From: Siphonodentalium dalli | Lineage: Eukaryota > Mollusca > Scaphopoda > Gadilida > Siphonodentaliidae | Length of the DNA stretch: 64,000 nucleotides | Assembly: GCA_032622095.1 (NCBI GenBank) | Contig: CP136066.1 | Location: 156,511,152 to 156,575,151, forward strand | Direction of reading: 5' to 3' | Part shown: piece after piece, positions 31,601-40,680 of the stretch | How positions within the stretch are numbered: position 1 is the first letter of the stretch | How the letters are laid out: each line of letters opens with the position of its first letter | Position numbers and translations under genes: made by a program | The notes under the pieces: model-generated | Told to the model about the DNA's origin: nothing | Seen by the model: the letters and a program-made list of their open reading frames with translations, nothing else | Databases searched by the model: none

Positions 31601-32715
31601 TAACGGAGACACAGGAGTGGTTTCTGAACAGAGAAACACCGGAGCGTGGTAGGCCTTCACCGAAGGCAACCTCGTCAGAAAATGAGTCGCAAGCCAGAGA
31701 ACCAATGACCGGAACCAGGGACGACCAGACACAAAGAGAGGAGCTAACCTCAAAGAAGGCGACAGGGCCACCACCTTCAGGGAAGGCAATAACGAAACCG
31801 GGACATTTAGAAATGGTAATCGCCTCAAAAGGGCAGAAGAGAGAGGTCAAGGCCATGGAGTCAACCAGGGAAGAAGTGCTCCTGTGGGCAGTTGACTCCC
31901 ATTTCCACATGGACCGACTTCGGCAGAGAGTCAAACAAGGCAATAGGGGATCCCTGCAAGAGTTGCTAGAACTATGCCCAGCCCCAGGGATCAAGATCAG
32001 GCTTTGGGGGCAGGTTAGGGTATACTGTGACCCGGAGTCGTACCCTACGGAGGAAGAAACGTGGGAGGCCAATACCAGAGTGGCAGTGGGCTTACACCCC
32101 AAACGGGCCGGGAAAATTACATCGGAAGAAGAGGAAACTCGACTCCTAGATAAAATCCACCGCCTTCTCCGAAGGCCGGATATCCATGCGTTGGGAGAAA
32201 TTGGCCTGGACAGGACGGTCGAAGCATCCGAGTGGACACAGCAAGACCAGTTCTTAATTAAGGCCCTGGAACTGGCTGAAGCGAAAACGCCAGTCGTCCT
32301 CCATCTTAGAGGCCCCAGCGAGAGGGAGCCCACCTCCAAAGACACCTTCTGCAGGGCGTTGCACATAATGAGAAAGAAGTGTAGCCAAGAACAGAGGGTG
32401 CACCTGCACTGCTTCACAGGGGATCGCGAGACAGTGGAAGATTGGAGAGAGGCGTTCCCCAACTGCTATTTTGGCTTCACAGCAAAAGTCAAACAGTTCG
32501 GGGATCCACAGAGAGAGGCAGTGCGGGCGGTACCGAGAGATAGGATCCTCTTGGAGACGGATGCACCATTCTTCGGACCTCAGGTGGCCCGAGATTTTAC
32601 AGCACCATCAATGATAGGCGATGTTGGGCGCATTGTGGCACAGGTTCGAAGGACGACACTACAGAACCTGTTGGAACAATCAACCAACAATGCCTGCCAT
32701 CTGTATCATCTCTGA
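28642..32715 (+). CDS. ORF3: Tpt1/KptA RNA 2'-phosphotransferase - zinc finger - TatD nuclease fusion
   Basis: 1357 residues from ATG 28642, following a splice acceptor. Residues ~135-333 match Tpt1/KptA (NAD+-dependent RNA 2'-phosphotransferase): 'MMRHGN' (Arg150-His151), 'KARQGHS' (Arg219), 'VHGTFHRHW' (His246), 'GARTSAEILMYLD' (Arg283), 'NGVILSPGN'. The four catalytic residues of the family are present. A C2H2-like finger (Cys751, Cys754, His764, His769) follows a Ser/Gln/Lys-rich linker. Three ~24-residue 'VKDTERS' basic repeats come next. The C-terminus (~1080-1357) is a TatD-family metal nuclease: 'DSHFH' (His1087, His1089), 'GEIGLD' (Glu1186), 'VVLHLRG' (His1221), 'LHCFTG' (His1256), 'ETDAPFF' (Asp1307). 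Both enzyme domains look catalytically complete although pol is broken. Role in the element is inferred to be RNA/DNA end processing. Confidence 0.9.
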   Translation: MSSEEEGRLEEGRPWRARYSTAVTAGTPRSPSKREVTISDGKIAAISDGKLQEKREVTIGDGINRQLRRSPRKWGPVSLATDKDGPSLTKLSRLGGTPKRRVVITDKPSLMASPTIDQQEVGDQPSGMALKPTQPEELAQLGRFLVGMMRHGNNMPEEWKGSMTANGSLPLDLILSHPQLTGVSQDTIIGMVDTDEKQRWGLEMSLEDTSHPRWLLKARQGHSDTMPVTEEGLCPATLETCPAAVHGTFHRHWESIKAQGLSRQKRKHIHFGHDDKVLGVGARTSAEILMYLDVPQCLEGNIIPIFLAENGVILSPGNKDGFIPMPFFHQVIDRQTGTTIWKPRELPVPSRRDSVEMPIIESDSDSEREDPAGEAGALVSQQKQLEMPSVMATSGRDEGDIQKLLGGTQTGQLEESITPMEVDPPTIDPPTIDLGNGGVLGDPSPMDPTAIGRQLRTEIAKGDISKEGVAQVIQDMTSNENLLPAAILFQILYGRPGFMLKEKAVELLDGQYRLALRLEKLSWIGAARQEGEFYHSNTWNSIHLQYTSNDPIKEDVRLRRVGGAERVLYMKGTAVETSSFVMDLKPVESMEVTPQPSHPQKPGRSAKWTSGKSQPNAAQTLTYGKSQPQQAPVKRKQTSPKSQQQVSQTSGTLVETSVRSQPKSRQSQISDTQTLPKSQQPVVQTSGTLVETSVKSQPKPRQSQISEKFQASCPDPRKPSLERTKIMDRGHKRAASPVTTGEPKRKGRATCGVCGDRVNNGRGHMERQHLPPVLWEYRPSFSNAPRPTAGQQLTALNKIAKTVPRFRNLQDLLPELARDGCFTAQAQISDVQTKAMKELCRTAGWPVPHQLLLYPQPNSRAILLHWRALGWMLRQMSTRDFNQYQRTQETVAQDWLNRYRPLDASNAPPTGTGGNPSVKDTERSRERDRSRTELKKVRGNPVKDTERSWERDRSRPELKIVRGNPSVKDTERSRGRDRSRPELKRVVTETQEWFLNRETPERGRPSPKATSSENESQAREPMTGTRDDQTQREELTSKKATGPPPSGKAITKPGHLEMVIASKGQKREVKAMESTREEVLLWAVDSHFHMDRLRQRVKQGNRGSLQELLELCPAPGIKIRLWGQVRVYCDPESYPTEEETWEANTRVAVGLHPKRAGKITSEEEETRLLDKIHRLLRRPDIHALGEIGLDRTVEASEWTQQDQFLIKALELAEAKTPVVLHLRGPSEREPTSKDTFCRALHIMRKKCSQEQRVHLHCFTGDRETVEDWREAFPNCYFGFTAKVKQFGDPQREAVRAVPRDRILLETDAPFFGPQVARDFTAPSMIGDVGRIVAQVRRTTLQNLLEQSTNNACHLYHL
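28750..29980 (+). repeat. CCATC-N3-GATGG micro-hairpins inside ORF3
   Basis: Stem-loops with 5-7 bp arms occur at 28750-28764, 28774-28788, 28813-28827, 28961-28977, 29013-29027, 29269-29285, 29802-29816, 29887-29902 (longer loop) and 29968-29980. They fall in all three codon phases, so the repeated unit is the nucleotide hairpin and not a peptide motif. Confidence 0.85.
30465..30728 (+). repeat. GACTTC-N3-GAAGTC micro-hairpins inside ORF3
   Basis: Clear copies at 30465-30479, 30552-30566, 30660-30674 and 30714-30728, with degenerate ones between. They lie in the Ser/Gln/Lys-rich linker between the Tpt1 domain and the zinc finger and encode repeated 'QTS.KSQ' words. Confidence 0.8.
31386..31786 (+). 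repeat. CCTTC-N3-GAAGG micro-hairpins inside ORF3
   Basis: Copies at 31386-31400, 31533-31547, 31653-31667 and 31774-31786; a collapsed one at about 31460 has lost its left arm. The same sequence type continues in the 3' UTR (33074-33251). Confidence 0.8.
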
Positions 32716-33073
32716 GATAAAGACCAAGAAGTTAGCCTGAGGCGCCGCTGTTCCATCACTGTGTTTTCCCATTATGCTGAGAGACTCCCGAGAACCCAAA
32801 ACAGGACCGATTAAATCACTGGTTGGAGGGAAGACGGGGTGGAAGGATAAATCCCTCTCAGTAGGATTGAGACAACATACGTCAGCGGAACAGCGGACAG
32901 AATGGGCACACATCCACTCGACCCTTTGGACCTCTACATAGACATTTAGCAGCCAGAAGCGGGACCGACTCTTTGTCGCCAGGCCAGATGGTTTGCGGAT
33001 GTCTGATCCATGGAGAGGAGCAAAGCAGTAGAGAACAACAGAAAAAGTTAATACAACCTGAGGTGACATCGGG
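32716..33073 (+). other. 3' untranslated region of the LTR element (first part)
   Basis: Between the ORF3 stop and the hairpin cluster. No further ORF with a recognisable domain. The 121-codon frame at 32973-33338 runs into the LTR and is not credible. Confidence 0.5.
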
Positions 33074-33251
33074 TACCTTCCCGGAAGGTATACGAAGAAG
33101 TCAATCAAGAGATGCAATCAAGGGACCTTCACTGAAGGACTATTTATCACATGACCCTTCTAGGAAGGTACAGGAAGACGTCAATGAGGAGACACAACCA
33201 GGGACCTTCATGGAAGGACCTAGCACCAAATCTACCCACCTTCAGGGAAGG
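33074..33251 (+). repeat. CCTTC/GAAGG hairpin cluster in the 3' UTR
   Basis: Five stem-loops: 33074-33090 (TACCTTC/GAAGGTA), 33126-33138, 33154-33169, 33205-33217 and 33239-33251, at roughly 30-50 bp intervals. They sit immediately before the polypurine tract. Confidence 0.85.
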
Positions 33252-33256
33252 CAGCT

Positions 33257-33277
33257 GAAAGAGAAAAGGGGGAGGAG
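33257..33277 (+). other. Polypurine tract
   Basis: 'gaaagagaaaagggggagga' plus one base, ending directly before the 3' LTR TGTAG. This is the plus-strand primer site of LTR retroelements. Confidence 0.9.
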
Positions 33278-33485
33278 TGTAGTAGATTTGGAAGTCCGGC
33301 TGAAGTGCGCATGCGCGGGAAAACACCGGCAGAGATAATTACCACGCCGACCAACCATCACTACGACCTGCTTGCTCGATACAAATCCATCAGCATCAGC
33401 CGGCCAGTGACGACAATCGACGGATACTCTCTACGACGACTTGCGGGGGATACGGCACAACATCTACTTGTGTAAGTCCACTTTA
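33278..33485 (+). repeat. 3' LTR
   Basis: Nearly identical to 23008-23214. It is followed by ATAC (33486-33489), the right copy of the target duplication. Confidence 0.95.
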
Positions 33486-33489
33486 ATAC

Positions 33490-33903
33490 ATATATATATA
33501 TGCATTTAGGATATATTTTCGCGTATTCATGTCATGTTGGTCACAATGTTTTATTTCCAAGGGACGATAACTAAATATAGCATGTGCTGATTATTCATGG
33601 TAAGGTGGAGATAACTTTTAAGTTTATGATCATATTCATACTGTTGAATATTGAGTATCAGACAATATAAAAATTGGGGCTCATGACAACATGAATACAC
33701 ACAATCATATCGAGATGAGGACCAGCCTCTCACCCCGCAGACGGGCTCCACAAAGGCGCTGGTTACAGATTTCCGCCATATAAAAAAATATAAAATAAGA
33801 ATGGCGGTTTTTTCTGGCCGGTGGGGACGCCGTCGTTACTGGGGCTGTACGTAACTATATGCTTAACGTGGTCAGGTCTGCCTTTACGATCAATAAACGG
33901 GAC
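33490..33903 (+). other. A2-to-B2 spacer of the DIRS-type element (right part)
   Basis: AT-rich and without a convincing ORF. Contains a small 'ccgccat...atggcgg' inverted repeat around 33775-33810. It belongs to the DIRS-type element because it lies between A2 and B2 outside the LTR element. Confidence 0.6.
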
Positions 33904-33976
33904 AGTCGCTCGTCGTGGCTGGTTTCCAAACATAATTGGGTGTTTGTTATTAATTATTTCCAGTAGAGGGAAGACT
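33904..33976 (+). repeat. Split direct repeat B2, right end of the DIRS-type element
   Basis: Matches B1 (22420-22492). Host sequence 'tctactttcc' follows. Confidence 0.93.
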
Positions 33977-34429
33977 TCTACTTTCCATCAGTTGGCACAG
34001 CGCCTGATTACTAACTTTTTAATGTCTTTAAAGTCACCCTTGATAACTTGAACACGAATATCACCGACTTGTGGTTAGGCAAGTTGAAATGATTGGTTGT
34101 TGGGAGATCGTCCCGGTTTCCGATATTTTATCGATGCCCCGCTATTCGTTGGCATAATTGCTGTCCCATTTCTGCAATATAATGCATGTTTGGACATTTA
34201 GCACAAGTCATAAGATAAACCATATCACCGGATCTACATGTGAATTCTCCGTTGGGGTGATCACACATCCGTCTCTAGTTACAATGAGATATCAGAGATA
34301 CCATGCACCCGTGGTCTGTTGTCGCATTTCTCCGTCTGTGAGTCTCATCGCCGAAGAATCATCGACCCTGTTCTAGACGAGCTTTTGGTGCAGATTATGC
34401 GGCTGCCTCGTAGCCAGGATCGGTTTGTT
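33977..34429. other. Host flank right of the DIRS-type element
   Basis: No gene or repeat recognised. Confidence 0.4.
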
Positions 34430-34635
34430 AGGAAACGCGCAATTGTAGATATTTAGTTCTCGATTCGGGACGCAGCTATCGGCGATAAACCAACGAAAAT
34501 GATTTCGCCATCGAGCCATTGCATTTAATTAATATATAAGAAAGGCGGTGCATGTGTGTGTGTGTGCGTATGGTAAATTTGGATTAATATTCGTGAAAAT
34601 AATTATAACTACCGGAATGTCTCACATCACTTTAA
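34430..34635 (+). repeat. Interspersed repeat family R, copy 2
   Basis: Shares 'gcatttaattaatatataag', 'atcggcgataaac' and 'atgatttcgcc' with copies at 17445 and 42128. It is shorter at the left end. Confidence 0.7.
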
Positions 34636-34849
34636 ATCACGAAAGAAATTAAAATGGCAATGACACTGTAGCTCAGCTTGGATGGGGGACGCGTTGCAGT
34701 CAATGGAGCGATTGGGAATAGGGAACATTTATGTGGTCTGTAGGATGTGTCAAAGGATTTAGTCATACAAAGAGTGAAATCCAAGATGGCCGGTAGCGGC
34801 CATGTTTTTCAACGAAATTCGGAAAATGTTGATGGCACCCAACGAATGT

Positions 34850-36720
34850 CCTAACCCATCCAATGAGAAGCTCACTTCATTCGATTAGTGTCCCAAACCA
34901 CTCAATGGTTGCCATATGCCACACACTGAGTGTACCAAACAACCCCGGTCGTGCCCCAAACCGCGTACCACACAATTAGTGTCACAAACCACAATTATGG
35001 TATCCGAAACCATCCAACGGGTGTCGCAAACCATCCAATGAGTGGACAAACACACAATCAGTATCCCACAACCACTATCGTAGTGTCTCATATACCATCA
35101 AGGGCGAGACATAACCCACTCACTGATGAGTGTTCCATACCATAAAATAAATAACACCTCACACCAAGTGTCAAAAACGACATATGTAATGCCCCAAGCC
35201 ACGTACCAACGGGTGTCTCCAAAAAAACACAGCGAGTATCCCAAACCACCCAACGGTTGTCCTAATCCAATCAATGAGTGTTTCATACCATTCATTTGTG
35301 TCACACACGTAGTGTTCCCAACCATCCAACAACAGTGTTCCAAACAACACACTGATTGTCCCAAACCACACACTGAGTGTCCCAAACCATACACTCAGTG
35401 AGCCAAACCACCCAAATGACTATTCACCCAAATATAGTGTCCTGGAGCATACAAATAGTGTCCAAAACCAATCAACACATGTTCCAATGATCATACGATT
35501 GCAATAGGGTGTTACAAACCACTCAGGTAGTGTCCCCAACCACCCGATGGGCGTCCTATTCCACACAATAAGTGTTCCATCCGATGAATACTCCAAACCA
35601 TACAACGGGTGTCACAATCCACACACAGTGTATCCCAAACCAGCCAAAGGGTGACCCAAACCACAATATGCATGTCCCAAACAATCACATGAGTGATCCA
35701 GACCACACAGCGTGTATAACAGACCACATTGTCCCAACCCGTCTAATGGGTTTCTTGAAACCACACAATCCATCGAGTACCCCAAACCACTCAGATATTG
35801 TCCCCAACCACCAATTGTGTCCTATAATCCACACAATAAGTGCTCCATACCATCCAATGAGTACCAGAAGTCACTCAGTGTCCCAGGCCATATACCGAAA
35901 TTCCTGAACTGCCATGTGTGTCCAAAGCATCCGTTCGAGTCACAAACGACCCAATTAGCGTACCAAACCACCGATCGGGTGTCACAAGCTACCCAATGAG
36001 TGTACCAATCACCCTGCTAGTGTCCCGAACCACACAGTGTCTCAAACCACCATCATGGTGTCCCATACCCTCCAGCTGGTGTCCCAAACCACACAAATAG
36101 GGCTCAAACCACAAAACGATCGAGTGTTTAAGTTCATCTGGAGTTTCTAGGACCGACCAACTGGACTAGTGTCAGAAACCATCAGTTGAGTGTCTAAAAC
36201 CATCTAATGAGTGTCCTAACAAGACTAGTATACAAAGCTATCCATCGAGTATACCAAATGATCAACCGAGTGTCCCAAACTATCAAATGAGTTCCCTAAA
36301 CCACCCAACGAGTGTCCCTTGGTTTGGTAAACTTGTTGGATTGTTTAGAAGTATTCGTAAATTGTCTGGAACACTCATCGGATGGCTTGGAGAATTAAGT
36401 ATACTATCTGAGTCTTTAGACATTCATCGTTGTGTAAATTATTCGTGTTTTGGTATACCTTGGTTTGTTTTGGCCACTCATTGATTTTTTTCTTCTTTTG
36501 GCACTCAGCGTGTGGTTTCTGGACAACCGTTTGATGCTTTGTGACCATAGTTGGGTGGATTGGACACACTTTGGTGGTTTGGGATACCAGTTGGATATAG
36601 ATTTAGACACCATGCAGTTGGGTGATTTGTAAATTGGGACACCCGCTGTTTTTGTCTTTGTGCGATTTGATACACCCGTTTGTGGATAGATTGGGCACTC
36701 AAAGTCTGGCGTGTAACACT
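34850..36720. repeat. Degenerate 20-25 bp minisatellite with a strand inversion near 36330
   Basis: From about 34850 to 36320 the plus strand carries dozens of diverged copies of 'gtgtcccaaaccacacaatga'. From about 36320 to 36720 the copies read as the reverse complement ('acactcatcggatggcttgg', 'gtttggtatac'-like words). Many ORFs cross it, but their peptides are just translations of the repeat. Confidence 0.85.
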
Positions 36721-39259
36721 TGCTATAATGCACTAATGTCTCTCTATTGACGAAAATGGAAAATGATAGGCTAAATATTGTATAAATATCGTATGGACAG
36801 TGCCTGCCAGTTTTTCTCCTTTGGGGCGAGGGTTATCTTTCCGGTTATTAATCGGGAACTACCCATAACCCGCCATCATAAGATATTCGCTGGATGCACA
36901 GAATATTGGTCTTTCCAACGATATATGATACTACCCAATCAATAGTATAGTTTTCTTTCAAACAGAGTTGAAATGGGAACATTCCTTCGAATCGTCACGA
37001 AAAATATTTTTGCGACGTCATGACATGAAAGCAACAACTACATTCAGAACATATCAACACATGGTGTATTCATTCACTGTATGACTATTCACTATATATG
37101 AACGTTTGGTGTTGCATTAACCACTCCGCAGTAGTCGACAAAAAATGTTGATAAATATGGAGGGGTGACCTTGGAAATAGGGCCGAAATCCTTAGTCATA
37201 ATTTTACCAGAAGAAAACACTAGTCCCAATAATAACTTTTTTATGGAGACCCCCCCCCCCTCCATCCATGCCTAGACTAATCAGAAGGCACTTGGATAGC
37301 GATTACAATGGTACATTCGCTAGTTGCTTATACAAGATAATCTCTTATGAAATTTGATTGGTGTAACTCGGGTTATTGAGTAAGTTATTAAGGTATGGAA
37401 AGTTGTCGAAATATAATTACAGAAGGCAGTGGAACTCACATTAATGGATGAAATGGTGCAAATATCAACTTTATAAATATTTTGGTATATTTGAATTCAC
37501 ATCATGGTAAGTTTGCATCAGGTATCCTTCCACATATTAGTCATAGCATTTTCTGAATAGAACAGATTAAATGAGAATAGAACCGACCCAATTGAAATAA
37601 TACCATCACATACATCAAAATTTGCACTTTTCTTCATTGCTATGACTAATTTGCATCATTATCATGTTCTTCAGGACTACAAGATGTGAGAGGAATGGAA
37701 AAATTAATCAAATTATCACCATGACGGCTTAAAAATTGAGTTTTATCTGTTAAATTTTCCAAAATAAATGTTTTCCTAATCGCATAAAACCATAACAAAA
37801 TATTACTGAATCGTCACAAAACAGCAATAGAATGACTTCTGATGTAACAGTTCCTACAAAGTGAATAATATGGGATATATCATCATAGATCACTATACCA
37901 TGATTGCCATTGATTGGTAAAAGAATAAACCCAGACAAAAGATAATATCTTTGAAATGATATCTTTATACACATCATAGAATGATAACAAGTATTTATAA
38001 ACAACACAAAGTATATATAAATTAGATTTTGATGAAGTAGGTAATAATGCTTCAATTTATCACAGATTTATGCCTTCAAAGCGAGATTGAGATATAGATT
38101 AAAAAATAACAGGATAATGCTGACAATTGCTAATGAATTGTATGTAGATGGTACAAAGAATCCAGATTGACATCAATATACCAAATGTGTAAAGTATATG
38201 CCCACGGAATATAGTATGACAATAATAACAGAAACCATACTATATGAAGATGAACACTGATTCCAGAGATCAAAATTGTGGACAGATTTTATTTGAGATT
38301 GTACATTTTCTCATTAGAAATTCAATTCAGCCAAGTAGATAAACTTTTTAAGTTAAAAAGTCTGTGTTCTAGATATTTTTTGCATGTGGGCAGGTTGGTT
38401 GAACTTATTTCAATTTAGTAAAGAAAAGTTTTACTGAAGCCAACCATTAACAGAAACAAACATGTCATGCTCTCAGAAATTGGAGAGCAAACTAATGATC
38501 AACTTTAAGTACTGGTGTGGATTTATGGAAAAGGAATTTCTCATCAGGTTTATTCAGTGCACACATGTACTTCACATATCTATACCTATACATGCATGTA
38601 ATCTTGGAATAGAAAATAAGGCACCAAATTGTAATACCACAATATTTTGATAAAATGCACAGAATATGAACAGAATTATAGTTATACACCTGCAGGAAAA
38701 AGAAAACACTCTCTGCTCCAAAAAAGATTTTGTGTTCATAAAGTTTTTTAGCAACTTGTTGAAAATAATGTAGGCTTAACTGGTCATAATTACAGCAAGT
38801 GTTTCATCAACTTATTAGATAGAGGCCCTGCTTATCTTTCCATTGTGCCACGGAAACATGTACACATGTGTTCTCAGGTAAATATACCTTTAAATGTACC
38901 ACAAATGATAGTCAATTTGAGGGGCCACAAAAGATAGTCCATATCTGATGTTTTCTACACAGGTTAAACTAAGTTTATTATAATCTTTTTAAACAAATAT
39001 TATTTGGGGTTGCATGACTTCAGTGGCGTGGGAGATGCAAAAGAACACAAAATAGTCTTTATTTGACCTTGTAGAAAAATTATACGATTTGAATGGCGGA
39101 TGCATTATATTTGCGGGATATTATCGTCAAACAATAGTCTTGATTGACAGATGATTAATTATTCACAAATGAGGAATACAGTGAACAATAATCATTTGCA
39201 AGAAGTTTGAACCATCATTTGAAGACCACAGTTGTGATTGGTTGTTGGAGCTGCTGACA
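36721..39259. other. Intergenic stretch and 3' flank of AK7
   Basis: AT-rich with no recognised gene. A (C)10-type run is at about 37251-37261. The minus-strand polyadenylation candidate AATAAA (plus TTTATT) at 39058-39063 lies about 200 nt past the AK7 stop, so the AK7 3' UTR probably ends shortly to its left. Confidence 0.5.
39058..39063 (-). promoter_or_regulatory. AK7: Candidate AK7 polyadenylation signal
   Basis: AATAAA on the minus strand, about 200 nt after the AK7 stop codon. A second lies further left, near 38975. Confidence 0.4.
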
Positions 39260-39298
39260 CTAGTCCACCTGCGGATTGTTTTGAAAGAGGAACTCAGC
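39260..39298 (-). CDS. AK7: AK7 exon 15 (last coding exon)
   Basis: Acceptor 'tctatttcag'. Encodes 'AEFLFQNNPQVD' and the stop TAG (39260-39262), the end of the DPY-30 motif and the usual short AK7 C-terminus. Confidence 0.9.
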   Translation of the reverse strand, partial: AEFLFQNNPQVD

Positions 39299-39348
39299 CT
39301 GAAATAGAAAGAATAATGGTCAGTAGATTATAAAGGACTGTTGTGGTT

Positions 39349-39430
39349 TTAACCCTTTCATGATGGCAGCTACGTTGGTGAGGGTCGTGCCAGTGCATTC
39401 TCTTATATATGTGTGTCTCCCATACAATCC
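39349..39430. mobile_element. P1 MITE fragment
   Basis: TTAACCCTTTCATGATGG end plus half a hairpin ('gccagtgcattctcttatat'). The right part is missing. It lies in AK7 intron 14, just before the last exon. Confidence 0.65.
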
Positions 39431-40095
39431 CATACAAATACCTGTATAATGCTAAAAATGTTGTCAGGGAGATTTCCTCCATCTGTCAGGGAGATTTGGT
39501 GTCTTGTCAGGGCGAATTTGAAATTCAAACCAAAACGTGCATTTTCATTACTTTTCTTCATGGGAAATAAATTCGGAATGAAGAAATAATGAAAAGACAG
39601 ATTTTAATAGATTTCAACATGTACTCCACTCATATGTTTACAATAAAACTATTAGACAGTTATGTGTTTTATATTTATTTATTCCATGAGCGTACCCTTA
39701 TGTCATTCGATAAACCCATTCTATAAATTGTGATATTAAACATCGTTTCATAACAGGAAATAGTGCCAGGTGACCTTTGACTTCTGGTTTGTAATCTGTT
39801 TACATTCCGTACGCTATGTCTCAAAATATTATGGCTTCCAACATTTTTCCAACAAACTATAATGAATGAACAGTTTGAAAAGTTATGTCATTAAATATAT
39901 GCCATTAAATACGCCAAAGAATCTTTATTTATCTGGGACTATTTCTTTACATGGGCAAATAATGCATAGTTATCTGAAACGTCATCGCATGCCTTATAGA
40001 AGCTGATGTTTGTTTTGCATCCCATTTGTTGATTTAAGTATGTTTTGTCAAGGTTTTGGATCATGTAATAAATAGAATCTAAAACTTGTCACCAG

Positions 40096-40183
40096 TTTAT
40101 AGCAGAATTTACAAATGAGTCCAGTAAATAAGGCCCGTTCCAGACATAATTTACTGGACTCATTTTGTAAACTCCGCTATAAA
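40096..40183. repeat. ~88-bp inverted repeat
   Basis: Arms 'tttacaaatgagtccagtaa' and its complement with a loop 'ataaggcccgttccagacata'. Small foldback structure in AK7 intron 14. Confidence 0.7.
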
Positions 40184-40317
40184 CCAGGGACTCATTGTAG
40201 ACCCTCTATGTATTTTTATTTTACATTATAAGCATGTATATTAACGATTATTAACAGAACAGATATATAAAATAACAGATAATAAATTATATAACATAGT
40301 TTATGTGTGCTCTGTAA

Positions 40318-40441
40318 CATATTATGAGGTTCCCAGAGGGTGAATTTGGTGATGCTAGCGCGCTGTGTGGGATAGCGTCACTAAATTCACCCTCTGGGGA
40401 CCTCAATCTGCAAATGACAGAAACACTGTTGCAGCCTTGTC
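40318..40441. mobile_element. P2 palindrome, single copy
   Basis: The ~90-bp 'ccagagggtgaattt' palindrome plus one flank ('ctgcaaatgacagaaacact'). The other terminus was not found. AK7 intron 14. Confidence 0.7.
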
Positions 40442-40680
40442 GCCTCAATGCACAAATCCCTTGGGAACTCAAATCTGAAAGTTGCAATGAAAAACGGAAT
40501 GGATGCAGATAATAAATATACCTGAGAAGCACTTATTTGTATAGTTCTAAGAGAATAGTTAGTGTCTCTGTGGATTCCCATAATACTTGATAGATGAGAC
40601 AACACAATTAACCATTTCTTTACTAAATGGATTCTCCTATTCAGATATGTGAAATCCAGTCGTAAGTCGGAATTTTTTTA

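Larger units (their letters stand above)
23008..33485 (+). mobile_element. Ty3/Gypsy-like LTR retrotransposon with extra ORFs, internally deleted in pol
   Basis: LTRs of 207-208 bp (two differences seen) start TGTAGTAG and end ACTTTA. They are flanked by a 4-bp duplication ATAC (23004-23007, 33486-33489). A primer-binding site follows the 5' LTR by one base, and a polypurine tract precedes the 3' LTR. The order is leader with repeats, HhH ORF, gag, truncated pol (integrase C-half plus PHD finger), large ORF3 (Tpt1 - zinc finger - TatD), 3' UTR. Protease, RT and RNase H are missing, so this copy is non-autonomous. Surviving integrase sequence supports the Ty3/Gypsy side. Its base composition is more GC-rich than the surroundings. 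Confidence 0.92.
17989..33976 (+). mobile_element. Tyrosine-recombinase (DIRS/Ngaro/PAT-type) retrotransposon, interrupted by an LTR element
   Basis: Split direct repeats define the element: A1 (17989-18213), then gag, RT, RNase H and tyrosine recombinase ORFs, then B1 (22420-22492) directly joined to A2 (22493-22717), and B2 (33904-33976) at the far end. A1/A2 are 225 bp with one difference seen, and B1/B2 are 73 bp and match throughout. A 10.5-kb LTR retrotransposon sits between A2 and B2; without it the element is about 5.5 kb, normal for the group. No target duplication is expected for recombinase-mediated integration and none is seen. Two ORF joins are frame-disrupted, so activity is uncertain. 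Confidence 0.85.

Noticed and set aside
31200-32462. 420-residue minus-strand ORF opposite ORF3
   Set aside because: Antisense shadow of a long GC-richer coding region; Ser/Arg-rich with no domain.
34665-34720. tRNA or tRNA-derived SINE ('gtagctcagcttgg' resembles a Pol III A box)
   Set aside because: No convincing B box or cloverleaf could be formed downstream.
35115-35150. Hammerhead ribozyme core ('ctgatgag')
   Set aside because: The required GAAA strand and stems are absent, and the word lies in the minisatellite.
35126-35907. His/Pro/Asn-rich ORFs across the minisatellite
   Set aside because: They are translations of the tandem repeat in several frames.
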